Source: an uncultured Dorea sp.
GTDB lineage: Bacteria > Bacillota > Clostridia > Lachnospirales > Lachnospiraceae
Assembly: GCA_910588745.1 (NCBI GenBank)
Contig: CAJURK010000002.1
Location: forward strand, 60,675-124,674
Direction: 5' to 3'
DNA length: 64,000 nt
Made by a program: the position numbers and the translations under genes. Below, one piece after another: positions 41,297-50,433 of this stretch. The first letter of the stretch is position 1. Each line of letters opens with the position of its first letter. Below the pieces are notes generated by a model. That model saw only the letters and a list, made by a program, of their open reading frames with translations. It was not told the origin of the DNA and searched no databases.

Positions 41297-42466
41297 TTAT
41301 TCGCCAAAAAAGTCAATCTGGGCCACCACGTTACCGCCTCTGATATACTCCCTCGGTATCCGTATTCCAAAGTCGGTGACAAATTCATAGTTAAACCGTC
41401 CCGATAATTTGCTCAGCATATCTACGGAAATCTCTTCGTCCTGATCTTTTCCGATTAATACTATTCTATCACCATATTCTACATTGTCAATTTCTGTTGC
41501 GTCCGCCATAAACTGATCCATGCAGATTCTGCCTAGAATCGGCGCTTTCTGTCCATGAATCAGCACGCAGCCATTGCCTGATAAGCTTCTGGGATATCCG
41601 TCTCCATAACCTACCGGAACCGTTACAATTTTCGTAGGCCTATCTGTCACATAAGTCCCGCCATAGCCAATGGGCGTTCCTTTCGGAACCCATTTTACAT
41701 GAGCCGCATGGCTGACCAGCTCTAACGCCGGCATTAAGGGTACTCTAATCTTGTCAACCTCGTCGGACGGATACAAACCATAGGTGGCGATTCCGGCTCT
41801 CACCAGCCCCATGCCGGTCTCCGGCAGGTCAATGATCCCCGCGCTGTTGGCAAGATGACAGCAGGGAAATGTCACCCCTCTTTCTTCCAGCGCCTTCTTC
41901 ATTCGCAAATACTCTTTAAGCTGCCGGCTGGTAGCGCGCTTATCCTGTTCGTCCGCCCTTGCGAAATGCGTAAACAGCCCTTCCATCTCAATCCCTGGAA
42001 GCGCGGCAATTCGTGCAATGGCCGCAGCGCTCTCCTCACAAACCGAAAATCCAAGCCTTGACATTCCCGTATCGATTTTAATGTGAAGGTAGGCCTTTTT
42101 CCCAAGCTTTACCGCCTGCTTCGATATCTCTTCCGCAATCTCTTCCGTATAGCAGGTCATCCGAAGCTCCTGTTCAAGAAGAAGCTGGCGCTGATCCGGA
42201 AATGCCGCTCCAAGCACCAGTATGGGCTTTGTGACTCCCGCATTCCTTAAGCTGACCCCTTCTTCAATCGTTGCCGTTGCGAATCCCCATATGTATTCCT
42301 TTTCCAACAGCATCTGTGCAATGGGAACCGCTCCGTGGCCGTAACCGTCCGTCTTAACTACCACCATCATCTGCGTATCCTTTTCCAGATTCCCATGCAT
42401 CTGCTCTACGTTATATTCTATGGCATCCAGATTGATTCTGGCACAAACACGCGTATATCGTTTCAT
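41297..42466 (-). CDS. alr: Alanine racemase
   Basis: Alr is the PLP enzyme that supplies D-alanine for peptidoglycan. Residues 1-10 read MKRYTRVCARINLDAI; the Schiff-base lysine is in VVVKTDGYGHGAVPIAQ near residue 38; the catalytic tyrosine is in GTPIGYGGTYVTDRP; and the C-terminus has GRICMDQFMADATEI and GFG-type closing residues. Length is 389 residues. ATG 42466 is preferred over an extension to 42505, which adds non-conserved residues. It lies between nnr and mazF on the same strand. Confidence 0.96.
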   Translation of the reverse strand: MKRYTRVCARINLDAIEYNVEQMHGNLEKDTQMMVVVKTDGYGHGAVPIAQMLLEKEYIWGFATATIEEGVSLRNAGVTKPILVLGAAFPDQRQLLLEQELRMTCYTEEIAEEISKQAVKLGKKAYLHIKIDTGMSRLGFSVCEESAAAIARIAALPGIEMEGLFTHFARADEQDKRATSRQLKEYLRMKKALEERGVTFPCCHLANSAGIIDLPETGMGLVRAGIATYGLYPSDEVDKIRVPLMPALELVSHAAHVKWVPKGTPIGYGGTYVTDRPTKIVTVPVGYGDGYPRSLSGNGCVLIHGQKAPILGRICMDQFMADATEIDNVEYGDRIVLIGKDQDEEISVDMLSKLSGRFNYEFVTDFGIRIPREYIRGGNVVAQIDFFGE

Positions 42467-42540
42467 TTTTCCTTCTGCCCTTTCTATACTTTCATCATAA
42501 ATCATAATCTATCACGGTCCGTCGCCGCTTTCCGGCCCCT

Positions 42541-44046
42541 TCAGTCCGAAACACACATGATATTCTGGATTGCAGAACCAATGTATCCGGCAAGATCCCT
42601 TGCTAAAACACTGTAATCCCCAAATTCTTCCCGAGCCAGGTCACCAGCCAGCCCATGAACATATACGCCCAGCACGGCCGCGTCGTAAGGCTTCTTTCCC
42701 TGAGCCATAAAACCGGCGATCATACCGGAAAGCACGTCGCCGGAACCCGCTTTGGCCATCGCCGCGTTTCCGGTTCCGTTCACATACGTATGGTATCCCG
42801 GACTTCCTACAAGGGTTCTTGCATCCTTCTGAACAAGAGTCACGCCGTAGCGCTTTGTAAAAGCCTCCAACTGTTCTCTGCGGTTTTTCTTTATTATGCC
42901 TATCGGACAGTCCGTAAGCCTTGACAATTCCTTCATGTGAGGCGTAAGTACAAATCTTCCGCCGGACAGCCTATTAAGAAGCTCGGGGTTTCCCGCCAGA
43001 AGATTCAGACCGTCTGCATCTATCATACAAGGAACTTTTCCCTCTTTCAAGACTATATTTAATATATGCCCGGAAATCTCTGAAATGCCGATTCCTGGCC
43101 CGATACAGACAGTATCCGCCCAGGCAAGCTTTTTTAGAAGCTCTTTCTCGTCAAATCCCTCATAGGCGGATATAATGGCTTCCGGAATGAGCTGCTGTAA
43201 AACGCTTCGGTTTTCCTTTGCGGTATAAATCTGTACCAGTCCCACGCCTACCCGGTACGCGGCCAGCGCGCTTAAAAAAGCCGCTCCCGCCATTCCCCCG
43301 CTTCCTGCAATCAGAAGAAGCTTTCCGAACGTTCCCTTGTGAGAATCCGCCGGACGCGCCGGAAGCAGCTTTTTCGCATCCTTCCCATCCATCGTATAGC
43401 ACACGCCGCGCTCCTTAAGAACCAGGGAACTGTCAATTCCGATATCCGCAGCAGCAACCCGCCCGGCATATCCACAGCCGGGAAACAGCAAAAGCCCAAG
43501 CTTCTTCTCCTGGAACGTAACCGTCATATCCGCGCGGAAAGCGGTTCCCATGACCTGTCCTGTAGAAGCACAGATACCGGAAGGAATATCCACTGCCAGT
43601 TTCTTACCGCTCTCTTCGTTCATCCGGTTCAGTAATTCTGCATAATTTCCTGTGATTTCACGGCTAAGCCCCACGCCAAACAAAGCATCCACAACCGCGT
43701 CATAATCCGCCGCTTCAAAATCGCCGCACGCCCTGCCGCCGGCCTTCAGGAAACGCTCCATCTGGTAAACAGTCTCCTCGGTACGGCTCTTCATACGCCC
43801 GGCAAACACCAGCTTTACTTCGGTTCCCTTTTCGAGAAGTATTCTTCCGATGGCAAATCCGTCCCCTCCGTTATTTCCCGAACCGCATACCACCAGAACC
43901 CGTCCAAGGTTCCATCCGGCCTGCACCATGGCCTCAACACAAGCTCCGGCGGCTCGTTCCATCAACTCGAGCGAAGAGATGCCAAGCTGTGTAATCGTGT
44001 AGGTATCAGCGGCCTTCATCTGAGCCGCATCCAATAAATATTCCAT
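42541..44046 (-). CDS. nnr: Bifunctional NAD(P)H-hydrate epimerase/dehydratase
   Basis: Nnr repairs damaged NADH and NADPH hydrates. The N-terminal half (about residues 1-215) is the YjeF epimerase with VVCGSGNNGGDGFAIGRIL and DALFGVGLSREITG. The C-terminal half (about 225-501) is the ADP-dependent dehydratase with KLLLIAGSGGMAGAAFLSALAAYRVGVGLV, VLTPHMKELSRL and NGTGNAAMAKAGSGDVLSGMIAGFMAQG. Both halves are complete. AAAGGAG lies 8 bases before ATG 44046. The rex terminator is 50 bases upstream, so it probably has its own promoter near 44070-44093. Confidence 0.96.
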   Translation of the reverse strand: MEYLLDAAQMKAADTYTITQLGISSLELMERAAGACVEAMVQAGWNLGRVLVVCGSGNNGGDGFAIGRILLEKGTEVKLVFAGRMKSRTEETVYQMERFLKAGGRACGDFEAADYDAVVDALFGVGLSREITGNYAELLNRMNEESGKKLAVDIPSGICASTGQVMGTAFRADMTVTFQEKKLGLLLFPGCGYAGRVAAADIGIDSSLVLKERGVCYTMDGKDAKKLLPARPADSHKGTFGKLLLIAGSGGMAGAAFLSALAAYRVGVGLVQIYTAKENRSVLQQLIPEAIISAYEGFDEKELLKKLAWADTVCIGPGIGISEISGHILNIVLKEGKVPCMIDADGLNLLAGNPELLNRLSGGRFVLTPHMKELSRLTDCPIGIIKKNRREQLEAFTKRYGVTLVQKDARTLVGSPGYHTYVNGTGNAAMAKAGSGDVLSGMIAGFMAQGKKPYDAAVLGVYVHGLAGDLAREEFGDYSVLARDLAGYIGSAIQNIMCVSD

Positions 44047-44076
44047 TGCAATTCTCCTTTATCAAACGTTTCCATA

Positions 44077-44094
44077 CTATCCTGAGTATAAAAG
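44077..44094. promoter_or_regulatory. Copy of a palindrome also found at the ftsK promoter
   Basis: CATACTATCCTGAGTATA upstream of nnr matches CATACTATCCTTAGTATA in the ftsK promoter region in 17 of 18 positions. On the minus strand it contains TATACT and GATAGT, either of which may serve as a -10. Confidence 0.5.
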
Positions 44095-44139
44095 AAAACG
44101 TGTAATGCCGCCTGCTTTTCGCACACTGTCATTACACGT
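44094..44139 (-). terminator. Terminator after rex
   Basis: On the minus strand ACGTGTAATG (44130-44139) pairs with CATTACACGT (44098-44107) around a 22-base loop, followed by TTTCTTTT. It lies 16 bases after the rex stop. Confidence 0.85.
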
Positions 44140-44155
44140 TATCCCCATTTGTCCA

Positions 44156-44806
44156 TCAGCCTTTCAGCCCATGTTCCTCATGGTAACGGTTAATATTATA
44201 TGATAACCGCATCAAGCTCTCCGACAAATGAACACTCTCTACAATCACATGATCCGGAACATTTAAATCCACATGGGCAAAATTCCAAATCGCCTGTATT
44301 CCGGCTTCTACAAGTTCTCTCGCAACGTCAACCGCCACGCCTTTCGGGATTGTCAAAACCGCAATTTCTATATCGTTTTCTCTGATATAGTCTTTTAGCT
44401 CATCCATCATACGGACAGGAACACCTCGGATCGTCATGCCCTTCAGGGTAGGATTCACATCAAAAATTCCCTTCAGAACAAAGCTTCTCTTTTCAAAACT
44501 GCCATAATTAGCCAATGCCTGCCCCAGATTACCGGCGCCGATAATAATAAAATTATGATCGTTCTCCAGTCCAAGAATCTTACCAATCTCTGTATACAGA
44601 TACTTAACATTGTAACCGTACCCTTGCTGTCCAAAACCGCCAAAATTGTTTAAGTCCTGTCTAATCTGCGAAGCCGTCACTTTCATCCGCTTGCTCAAAT
44701 CGTTTGATGAAATACGCTCAACTCCACTCTCTAATAGTTCTCCTAAATAGCGATAATACCTTGGGAGTCTTCGAATCACCGCCTGAGAAATCTCTCTTGA
44801 TTCCAC
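44156..44806 (-). CDS. rex: Redox-sensing transcriptional repressor Rex
   Basis: Rex senses the NADH/NAD+ ratio and represses fermentative genes. The 216-residue protein has the N-terminal winged helix (about residues 5-75, with RRLPRYYRYLGELLESGVERISSNDLSKRMKVTASQIRQDLNNFGGFGQQGYGYNV shared by all Rex) and a Rossmann domain starting IIIGAGNLGQALANY near residue 88. The C-terminal swap helix is ESLMRLSYNINRYHEEH. It starts with GTG 44806, AAAGGTGAG 5 bases upstream. Its own promoter overlaps an imperfect Rex site, so autoregulation is likely. Confidence 0.97.
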   Translation of the reverse strand: MESREISQAVIRRLPRYYRYLGELLESGVERISSNDLSKRMKVTASQIRQDLNNFGGFGQQGYGYNVKYLYTEIGKILGLENDHNFIIIGAGNLGQALANYGSFEKRSFVLKGIFDVNPTLKGMTIRGVPVRMMDELKDYIRENDIEIAVLTIPKGVAVDVARELVEAGIQAIWNFAHVDLNVPDHVIVESVHLSESLMRLSYNINRYHEEHGLKG

Positions 44807-44841
44807 TCTTACTCACCTTTCCAAAAAAAATATCCATCCTT

Positions 44842-44870
44842 ATTATATAGGATTGTTAAGGTGAAGTCAA
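44842..44870 (-). promoter_or_regulatory. rex promoter with overlapping Rex-box-like site
   Basis: On the minus strand TTGACT (44865-44870), 17 bases, TATAAT (44842-44847). The 18 bases 44853-44870 read TTGACTTCACCTTAACAA, which fits 10 of 14 fixed positions of the clostridial Rex box (TTGTTAA-N4-TTAACAA), with a perfect right half. Confidence 0.75.
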
Positions 44871-44889
44871 ACTTTTACATAAATTTTCG

Positions 44890-44917
44890 TTGTTTTTTCT
44901 GCAAATTTCGGTATAAT
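44890..44917 (+). promoter_or_regulatory. Sigma-A promoter of the ABC-F gene
   Basis: TTGTTT (44890-44895), 16 bases, TATAAT (44912-44917), 31 bases before ATG 44949. Confidence 0.75.
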
Positions 44918-44948
44918 GATACACGAATGAATAATACGGAGGTGCGCC

Positions 44949-46877
44949 ATGATTCTGTCATGTCATGATATCAGCAAAGCATTTGGGGAGCATGTGATTG
45001 TAGCAAACGGCTCTTTCCATATAGAAGAACATGAAAAAGCTGCTCTTGTAGGCGTCAACGGAGCCGGCAAATCGACCTTGTTAAAAATAATCGTAGGGGA
45101 ACTGCACTGCGACAGCGGTTCCGTTACCCTGACAAAAGGAAAAACACTCGGATATCTCTCGCAGCATCAGGAACTGACCTCTGGAAATACCATATACGAA
45201 GAAGTCCGCACGGCGAAAGCCGCCTTAATCGAAATGGAATCCAGAATCCGCTCTATTGAAGTAGAACTGGAAGGTTTGACCGGAAATGAATTGGAGGAAC
45301 GTCTGAATACCTATCACAATCTCATGAACACCTTTGAATTTTCGGACGGTTACGCTTATGAAAGTGAAATTACAGGCGTATTAAAGGGACTTGGCTTTAC
45401 CGAGGATGAGTTTGCCAAACCGGTGGACACCTTATCCGGCGGACAAAAAACACGGGTAGCCCTTGGCAAACTTCTTCTTACCAAGCCGGATGTTCTGCTT
45501 CTTGACGAGCCTACGAACCACTTAGACCTAAACTCGATTACCTGGCTGGAAACGTTTCTTTTAAATTATTTCGGCGCGGTATTAATCGTCTCCCACGACC
45601 GTTATTTCCTGAACCGGGTGGTAACGAAAGTTATTGAGATCGAACTTGGCGTATTATCCGTATTTTCCGGTAATTACACCGACTATGCGAAAAAAAAGCA
45701 GATGTTCCGGGAAGCCCGCCTAAAAGAATACTTCAATCAGCAGCAGGAAATCAAACATCAGGAAGCCGTTATAGAAAAACTCCGCTCTTTTAACCGGGAA
45801 AAATCCATCAAACGCGCCGAAAGCCGGGAAAAAATGCTGGCTAAGCTTACCCCGGTAGAAAAGCCCGCTGAAGTTCACGCGGACATCCATCTGAAATTAG
45901 AACCTTCTGTTATCAGCGGAGGCGACGTGCTGTTGGTAGAACGTTTATCAAAAACTTTCCCACCCCACATCCTGTTTGAGGATGTAAGCTTTGAAATAAA
46001 ACGCGGGGAACATGTAGCCGTCATCGGCGATAACGGTACCGGAAAGACTACCCTGCTTAAAATTTTAAATCAGGTTCTCCCGGCCGATCACGGAACCTTC
46101 ACCTTAGGAACCAATGTACAAATTGGGTACTATGACCAGGAACACCATATACTGCACATGGAAAAGACCATATTTGACGAGATTTCCGACGACTACCCCA
46201 CCCTTACTAATACGCAGATACGCAAAACCCTGGCCGCTTTCTTGTTTACCGGGGATGAAGTGTTCAAGCAGATCAGCGCCCTAAGCGGCGGCGAACGCGG
46301 CCGAGTATCCCTCGCTAAGCTCATGCTCTCCGAAGCAAATTTCCTGATTCTGGACGAGCCTACCAATCATTTGGACATTGCGTCCAAGGAAATTTTAGAA
46401 CAAGCGTTAAATGATTATACGGGAACCGTACTGTATGTATCCCATGACCGCTATTTCATCAACCAGACTGCCACACGGATTTTAGAGCTGACCGGACATA
46501 CCTTTATCAATTATATCGGGAATTACGATTATTATTTGGAAAAAAAGGAAGCGCTGACTAGCGCGTATATCGGCGAAATACGCCAAAGCCCTGCCCAGGC
46601 GTCCCATGCCGACGCGATTCCCGCAAGCAAGTCCAAGCAAAGCTGGCAGGAACAAAAAGAAGCTCAGGCAAAACAGCGCAAACGCCAGAATGATTTAAAG
46701 AAAACAGAGGAGCGCATCGCCGTTCTTGAGGAGCGGGACGGCGAGATCGACGCACTGATGATGGAGGAAGAAGTCTATACCAATTCGGTCAAATGCCAGG
46801 AACTTGCCGCTGAAAAAGCTGCGATTACCAGCGAATTAGAAGAATTGTACAAACAATGGGAAAAGCTTGCGGAATAA
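44949..46877 (+). CDS. ABC-F family ATPase (YdiF/Uup-like)
   Basis: A 642-residue soluble protein with two ABC ATPase domains and no membrane part. Domain 1 has Walker A GVNGAGKST (near residue 37) and signature LSGGQKTR with LLLDEPTNHLDL; domain 2 has GDNGTGKTT (near 360) and LSGGERGR with LILDEPTNHLDI. The interdomain P-site linker at about residues 240-300 is charged (YAKKKQMFREARLKEYFNQQQEIKHQ). The C-terminus has a coiled coil. ABC-F proteins act on stalled ribosomes; the housekeeping YdiF type is more likely than a resistance protein. RBS GGAGG before the ATG. It is divergent from rex. Confidence 0.94.
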   Translation: MILSCHDISKAFGEHVIVANGSFHIEEHEKAALVGVNGAGKSTLLKIIVGELHCDSGSVTLTKGKTLGYLSQHQELTSGNTIYEEVRTAKAALIEMESRIRSIEVELEGLTGNELEERLNTYHNLMNTFEFSDGYAYESEITGVLKGLGFTEDEFAKPVDTLSGGQKTRVALGKLLLTKPDVLLLDEPTNHLDLNSITWLETFLLNYFGAVLIVSHDRYFLNRVVTKVIEIELGVLSVFSGNYTDYAKKKQMFREARLKEYFNQQQEIKHQEAVIEKLRSFNREKSIKRAESREKMLAKLTPVEKPAEVHADIHLKLEPSVISGGDVLLVERLSKTFPPHILFEDVSFEIKRGEHVAVIGDNGTGKTTLLKILNQVLPADHGTFTLGTNVQIGYYDQEHHILHMEKTIFDEISDDYPTLTNTQIRKTLAAFLFTGDEVFKQISALSGGERGRVSLAKLMLSEANFLILDEPTNHLDIASKEILEQALNDYTGTVLYVSHDRYFINQTATRILELTGHTFINYIGNYDYYLEKKEALTSAYIGEIRQSPAQASHADAIPASKSKQSWQEQKEAQAKQRKRQNDLKKTEERIAVLEERDGEIDALMMEEEVYTNSVKCQELAAEKAAITSELEELYKQWEKLAE

Positions 46878-46896
46878 GTTTCGCAAGCTCTTTTTG
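46864..46896. terminator. Bidirectional terminator between ABC-F and degV
   Basis: AGCTTGCG (46864-46871) and CGCAAGCT (46882-46889) flank a 10-base loop that contains the ABC-F stop codon. CTTTTTG follows on the plus strand and TTTTCC on the minus strand, serving both convergent genes. Confidence 0.85.
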
Positions 46897-46934
46897 TGTA
46901 ACAGTATAAAATGGCCAAACCTTAATTGTTAAAT

Positions 46935-47801
46935 TTACCCGTTAACCTCCGGCACTTTATGGCAGCAGCCGATTGCCACCGCCCCAAATCCAATATGGCA
47001 GGACACGCTTAAGGACAGTGGCTCCATATGGATTTCATATCCCGGGAACCGCGCCTCCACTTCTTTTTTCCACTGTACAGCGTCCTCCATGGAACAGGTA
47101 TATGCAAGATCCAGATGCATTTCCTTTCCTGCGAAACGCTGGGTCAGATCCTTTTCCATTGCGTCCAGCATAGTCTTCTTTGCAGACTTTAATCCCCTTG
47201 TCTTTGAGAATGCATCCAGCTTCTCGCCCTGAATCTGAAGCACCGGTTTTAAATTCAGCACCGTTCCGATTGCGGCGGCTGCCGGCGTGATGCGCCCGCC
47301 CTTTTTCAAGTACTTCAGCGTATCTAAGGTAATATAGATACTGGCTTCTAACTTCTCTCTCATTAGAATATCCCTAATTTCCTGACCGCTCATACCTTTT
47401 TTTGCCAATGCCGCGGCATCCATTACCGATCTTCTCTGGGTAATCGAAATTCTTTGGTTATCTACTACAAACACCTTGCCGCCATAATCCGCAGCAAGCA
47501 TCATCGCCGTCTCACAGGAGCTTGACAGACCGCTGGACATAGGAATATGGACAATCTCGTCATATGTTTTCAAAATCTCGTCCCAGAGATCGGTCACATC
47601 CCCAGGCGAAGGCTGAGAGGTGGAAATATCCGCGTCCTCTGCAAGCCGCTTATAAAATTCTTCCCGGGTCAGTGTAATATCTTCAAAAAATAATTCCTCA
47701 TTGATGTAAAACGGCATAGGAAGCACTCGGATTCCCAGTTCTTCCCCCTGTTTTTGTGTAATCCCGCTGTTACTGTCCGTAACAATTGCAACTCTGCTCA
47801 T
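46935..47801 (-). CDS. DegV family fatty-acid-binding protein
   Basis: DegV proteins bind fatty acids, and homologues in Gram-positives (FakB) deliver them to the FakA kinase. The 288-residue protein starts MSRVAIVTDSNSGITQKQGEELGI, with the ligand pocket elements PMSSGLSSSCETAMMLAADYGGKVFVVDNQRIS and TLKYLKKGGRITPAAAAIGTVLNLKPVL, and ends with HIGFGAVAIGCCHK. All are standard. It begins 14 bases after the stop of the PFL-like gene. No fakA gene is in the window. Confidence 0.92.
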   Translation of the reverse strand: MSRVAIVTDSNSGITQKQGEELGIRVLPMPFYINEELFFEDITLTREEFYKRLAEDADISTSQPSPGDVTDLWDEILKTYDEIVHIPMSSGLSSSCETAMMLAADYGGKVFVVDNQRISITQRRSVMDAAALAKKGMSGQEIRDILMREKLEASIYITLDTLKYLKKGGRITPAAAAIGTVLNLKPVLQIQGEKLDAFSKTRGLKSAKKTMLDAMEKDLTQRFAGKEMHLDLAYTCSMEDAVQWKKEVEARFPGYEIHMEPLSLSVSCHIGFGAVAIGCCHKVPEVNG

Positions 47802-47815
47802 CGCATCTTCCCCCT

Positions 47816-49180
47816 TTAATTCTTAAAACTATGAATTGGCGCAGGGATTCTTCCCTGTCTGCTGATAAACGCACTGCAGTCGTACCCATTGACCGGTATA
47901 ATCGGCGCATAACCGAGAAGTCCGCCGAATTCGGCGGTATCCCCCACATCCTTACCGATGACCGGAATCAGCCGAACCGCCGTAGTCTTCTGATTTACCA
48001 TGCCGATGGCCATCTCATCGGCAATAATGCCGGAAATGGTTGCCGGACTGGTTTTGCCCGGAATGGCTATCATATCCAAACCTACCGAACATACGCAGGT
48101 CATTGCCTCTAATTTCTCCAAATTCAGCGCCCCTAACTTCACCGCGTCAATCATGCCCTGATCCTCGCTGACCGGAATAAACGCTCCGCTTAAGCCTCCC
48201 ACATAAGAGGATGCCATAACGCCGCCCTTTTTCACCTGGTCGTTGAGCATCGCAAGAGCCGCCGTCGTACCCGGAGCCCCGACCCGCTCTAAGCCGATCT
48301 CTTCCAAAATCTCCGCCACACTGTCTCCAACGGCCGGCGTCGGCGCCAGAGACAAATCGATAATTCCGAAGGGAATCCCCATCCGCTTAGAAGCCTCTCC
48401 GGCTACAAGCTGTCCTACTCTGGTTATCTTAAACGCCGTCTTCTTAATGGTCTCGCAGAGTTCCTCAAAGTCTCCGCCCCGCACCTTTCTGATGGCATTT
48501 CTTACAACTCCGGGGCCGCTAACGCCCACATTAATCACAGCGTCTCCCTCTGTGACGCCAAGAAACGCGCCGGCCATAAACGGATTGTCATCCGGCGCAT
48601 TGCAGAACACCACCAGCTTGGCACAGCCCAGGGAATCCCTCTCTTTCGTGGCTTCGGCGGTCTCTTTCACAATCTCTCCGCACAGACGGACCGCATCCAT
48701 ATTGATGCCCGTCCTAGTGGAACCCACGTTAATAGAGCTGCAGACACGGTCCGTGCAGGCAAGAGCCTTCGGCACGGAACGAATCAGCCTCTCGTCCCCG
48801 GCAGTCATAGCCTTCGATACCAGGGCGGAATATCCGCCGATGAAATTCACGCCGACTTCCTTTGCCGCTTTATCCAGCGTCTTTGCAATCTCCACATAAT
48901 CCTCCGGCGTCTGACACGCCGTCCCGCCAACCAACGCAATCGGAGTTACGGAAATCCGTTTGTTCACAATCGGGATTCCGAATTCATGCTCTATCTCCTG
49001 TCCGGTGGCCACCAGGTTTCCTGCAAGAGATGTGATCTTATGATAAATCTTCTCATTCAGCCTCGCAAGATCCGAATCAATACAGTCCATCAGGCTAATC
49101 CCTAATGTAATCGTCCGCACATCCAGATTCTCGTGTTCAATCATCTTATTGGTTTCTTTTACTTCGTATACACTAATCAT
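47816..49180 (-). CDS. PFL-family protein (DUF711/UPF0210)
   Basis: A 454-residue protein of UPF0210/DUF711, structurally related to pyruvate-formate lyase-like folds but without a known reaction. Conserved stretches: NLDVRTITLGISLMDCIDSDL, NKRISVTPIALVGGTACQTPEDYVEIAKTLDKAA, CSSINVGSTRTGINMDAVRLCG, CNAPDDNPFMAGAFLGVTEGDAVINVGVSGPGVV and GGLLGYAPIIPVNGYDCSAFI. It lies 34 bases after a small ACT-domain gene; this ACT/UPF0210 pair is conserved across Firmicutes and Archaea, and ACT may sense an amino acid for it. Confidence 0.92.
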   Translation of the reverse strand: MISVYEVKETNKMIEHENLDVRTITLGISLMDCIDSDLARLNEKIYHKITSLAGNLVATGQEIEHEFGIPIVNKRISVTPIALVGGTACQTPEDYVEIAKTLDKAAKEVGVNFIGGYSALVSKAMTAGDERLIRSVPKALACTDRVCSSINVGSTRTGINMDAVRLCGEIVKETAEATKERDSLGCAKLVVFCNAPDDNPFMAGAFLGVTEGDAVINVGVSGPGVVRNAIRKVRGGDFEELCETIKKTAFKITRVGQLVAGEASKRMGIPFGIIDLSLAPTPAVGDSVAEILEEIGLERVGAPGTTAALAMLNDQVKKGGVMASSYVGGLSGAFIPVSEDQGMIDAVKLGALNLEKLEAMTCVCSVGLDMIAIPGKTSPATISGIIADEMAIGMVNQKTTAVRLIPVIGKDVGDTAEFGGLLGYAPIIPVNGYDCSAFISRQGRIPAPIHSFKN

Positions 49181-49214
49181 AAATCAAAAGCTCATCCTTC
49201 CTGTCTGTGCGCGT

Positions 49215-49487
49215 CTACAGCCTGTGCATCTTCTCAAAGATCTCTTCTCTCTGGCAGTGGATAATCACGCCGATCTTTTCTCCCAGCGCTTCCAAATCAT
49301 CCGAATATTCCTGAAACTTCTTAGAGGCTCCCGAAACGTCCACAATCGTTACCATATTAAAATATCCGTCAATAATCGTCTGTGAAATATCCAGTATATT
49401 AATTCCGGTTTCTGCCAGATAAGTGCATACCTTTGCAATAATTCCTACGGTATCCTTTCCCACTACGGTAATTACACATTTCTTCAT
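49215..49487 (-). CDS. ACT-domain protein (UPF0237)
   Basis: A 90-residue single ACT domain: MKKCVITVVGKDTVGIIAKV, then GINILDISQTIIDGYFNMVTIVDVSGASKKFQEYSDDLEALGEKIGVII. These proteins probably bind amino acids as dimers and always pair with the UPF0210 gene that follows here. GGAG upstream of ATG 49487. The 90-base gap to walJ holds a GC-rich inverted segment (49553-49577) without U-run. Confidence 0.92.
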   Translation of the reverse strand: MKKCVITVVGKDTVGIIAKVCTYLAETGINILDISQTIIDGYFNMVTIVDVSGASKKFQEYSDDLEALGEKIGVIIHCQREEIFEKMHRL

Positions 49488-49577
49488 AGCTTTCTTTCTC
49501 CTGTTCTTTCATCTATACGCTTTGTATGTATGTTACAGTTATCACGACGTTTACCGGCCGCAGAAACTGCGTCGGCG

Positions 49578-50375
49578 CTATACCATAACAATATCTGAGA
49601 TACAGTCGCGTCTCGCCACCTTTAACGGAATGTCTTCCCCTTTGTATGGATTATCCCCAAAAGTAACCTCCAGCTTTACCGTCTCATACGCAAGCTCCGC
49701 ATAGTTATTCTCTTTGCTGAGATGCCCAAGCATTACGCTTTTTAGGTTATCATGAAGTATAGCACAAAGAAGGCGTCCTGACAATTCATTTGACAGATGC
49801 CCCTTATCTCCCATAACCCTGCGTTTCAGCGGATACGGATAGGGTCCTGCTTCCAGCATATGTATATCGTGGTTTGCTTCCAGCAATACCGCATCCAGGC
49901 CTTTTAGATTCTCCACAATATAAGAATCATAGGTTCCTAAGTCCGTAGCCACAGCCACTGACTTGTCCCGGCAGTTCATCCGGTAGCCGCAGGGTTCTTT
50001 GGCGTCATGAGAAATCGCAAAGGGGTGTATCCGGATATCCCCCAGCATAAAATCCCGGTCGGTTTCAATTTCATGAAGCAGCCCCTCGGGAAGAACTCCT
50101 AAGCTCTTATAACTCCGAATCCCTTCTATGGTCCCTTTGGTGGCATAGATCGGAACCTTGTATTTCCTGCAGAATACTCCCAGTCCCTGGATGTGGTCCG
50201 AGTGTTCGTGAGTAATCAGAATCCCCTGCAGTTCCTCGCCTTTCACATCCAGCGCCTTCAGTCCTTCTTCTATTTTCTTCTTACTGATTCCAGTGTCCAC
50301 AAGCAAGTGCGTCTCTTCGCTTCCTGCATAAATACAATTCCCGCTGCTTCCGCTGGCAATACTGCATAATCTCAT
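49578..50375 (-). CDS. WalJ/YycJ-like metallo-beta-lactamase fold hydrolase
   Basis: A 265-residue MBL-fold protein of the YycJ/WalJ type, considered a 5'-3' exonuclease-like protein in cell-wall or DNA repair context. The N-terminus is MRLCSIASGSSGNCIYAGSEETHLLVDTGISKKKIEEGL. The metal motif is ILITHEHSDHIQGL (near residue 55), and further ligands are ISHDAKEPCGY and KGHLSNELSGRLL with MLGHLSKENN. In many Firmicutes the gene is with walRK; here it follows coaE and polA instead. Confidence 0.9.
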   Translation of the reverse strand: MRLCSIASGSSGNCIYAGSEETHLLVDTGISKKKIEEGLKALDVKGEELQGILITHEHSDHIQGLGVFCRKYKVPIYATKGTIEGIRSYKSLGVLPEGLLHEIETDRDFMLGDIRIHPFAISHDAKEPCGYRMNCRDKSVAVATDLGTYDSYIVENLKGLDAVLLEANHDIHMLEAGPYPYPLKRRVMGDKGHLSNELSGRLLCAILHDNLKSVMLGHLSKENNYAELAYETVKLEVTFGDNPYKGEDIPLKVARRDCISDIVMV

Positions 50376-50433
50376 GGAATATAATCTCCTGTTTCCTTAC
50401 TGTTTGCTGCGCGGCCAACCGACTCCGCATTCT

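Noticed and set aside
44949..46877. ABC-F antibiotic-resistance determinant
   Set aside because: The sequence fits the housekeeping YdiF/Uup type and there is no leader-peptide attenuator typical of resistance ABC-F genes.
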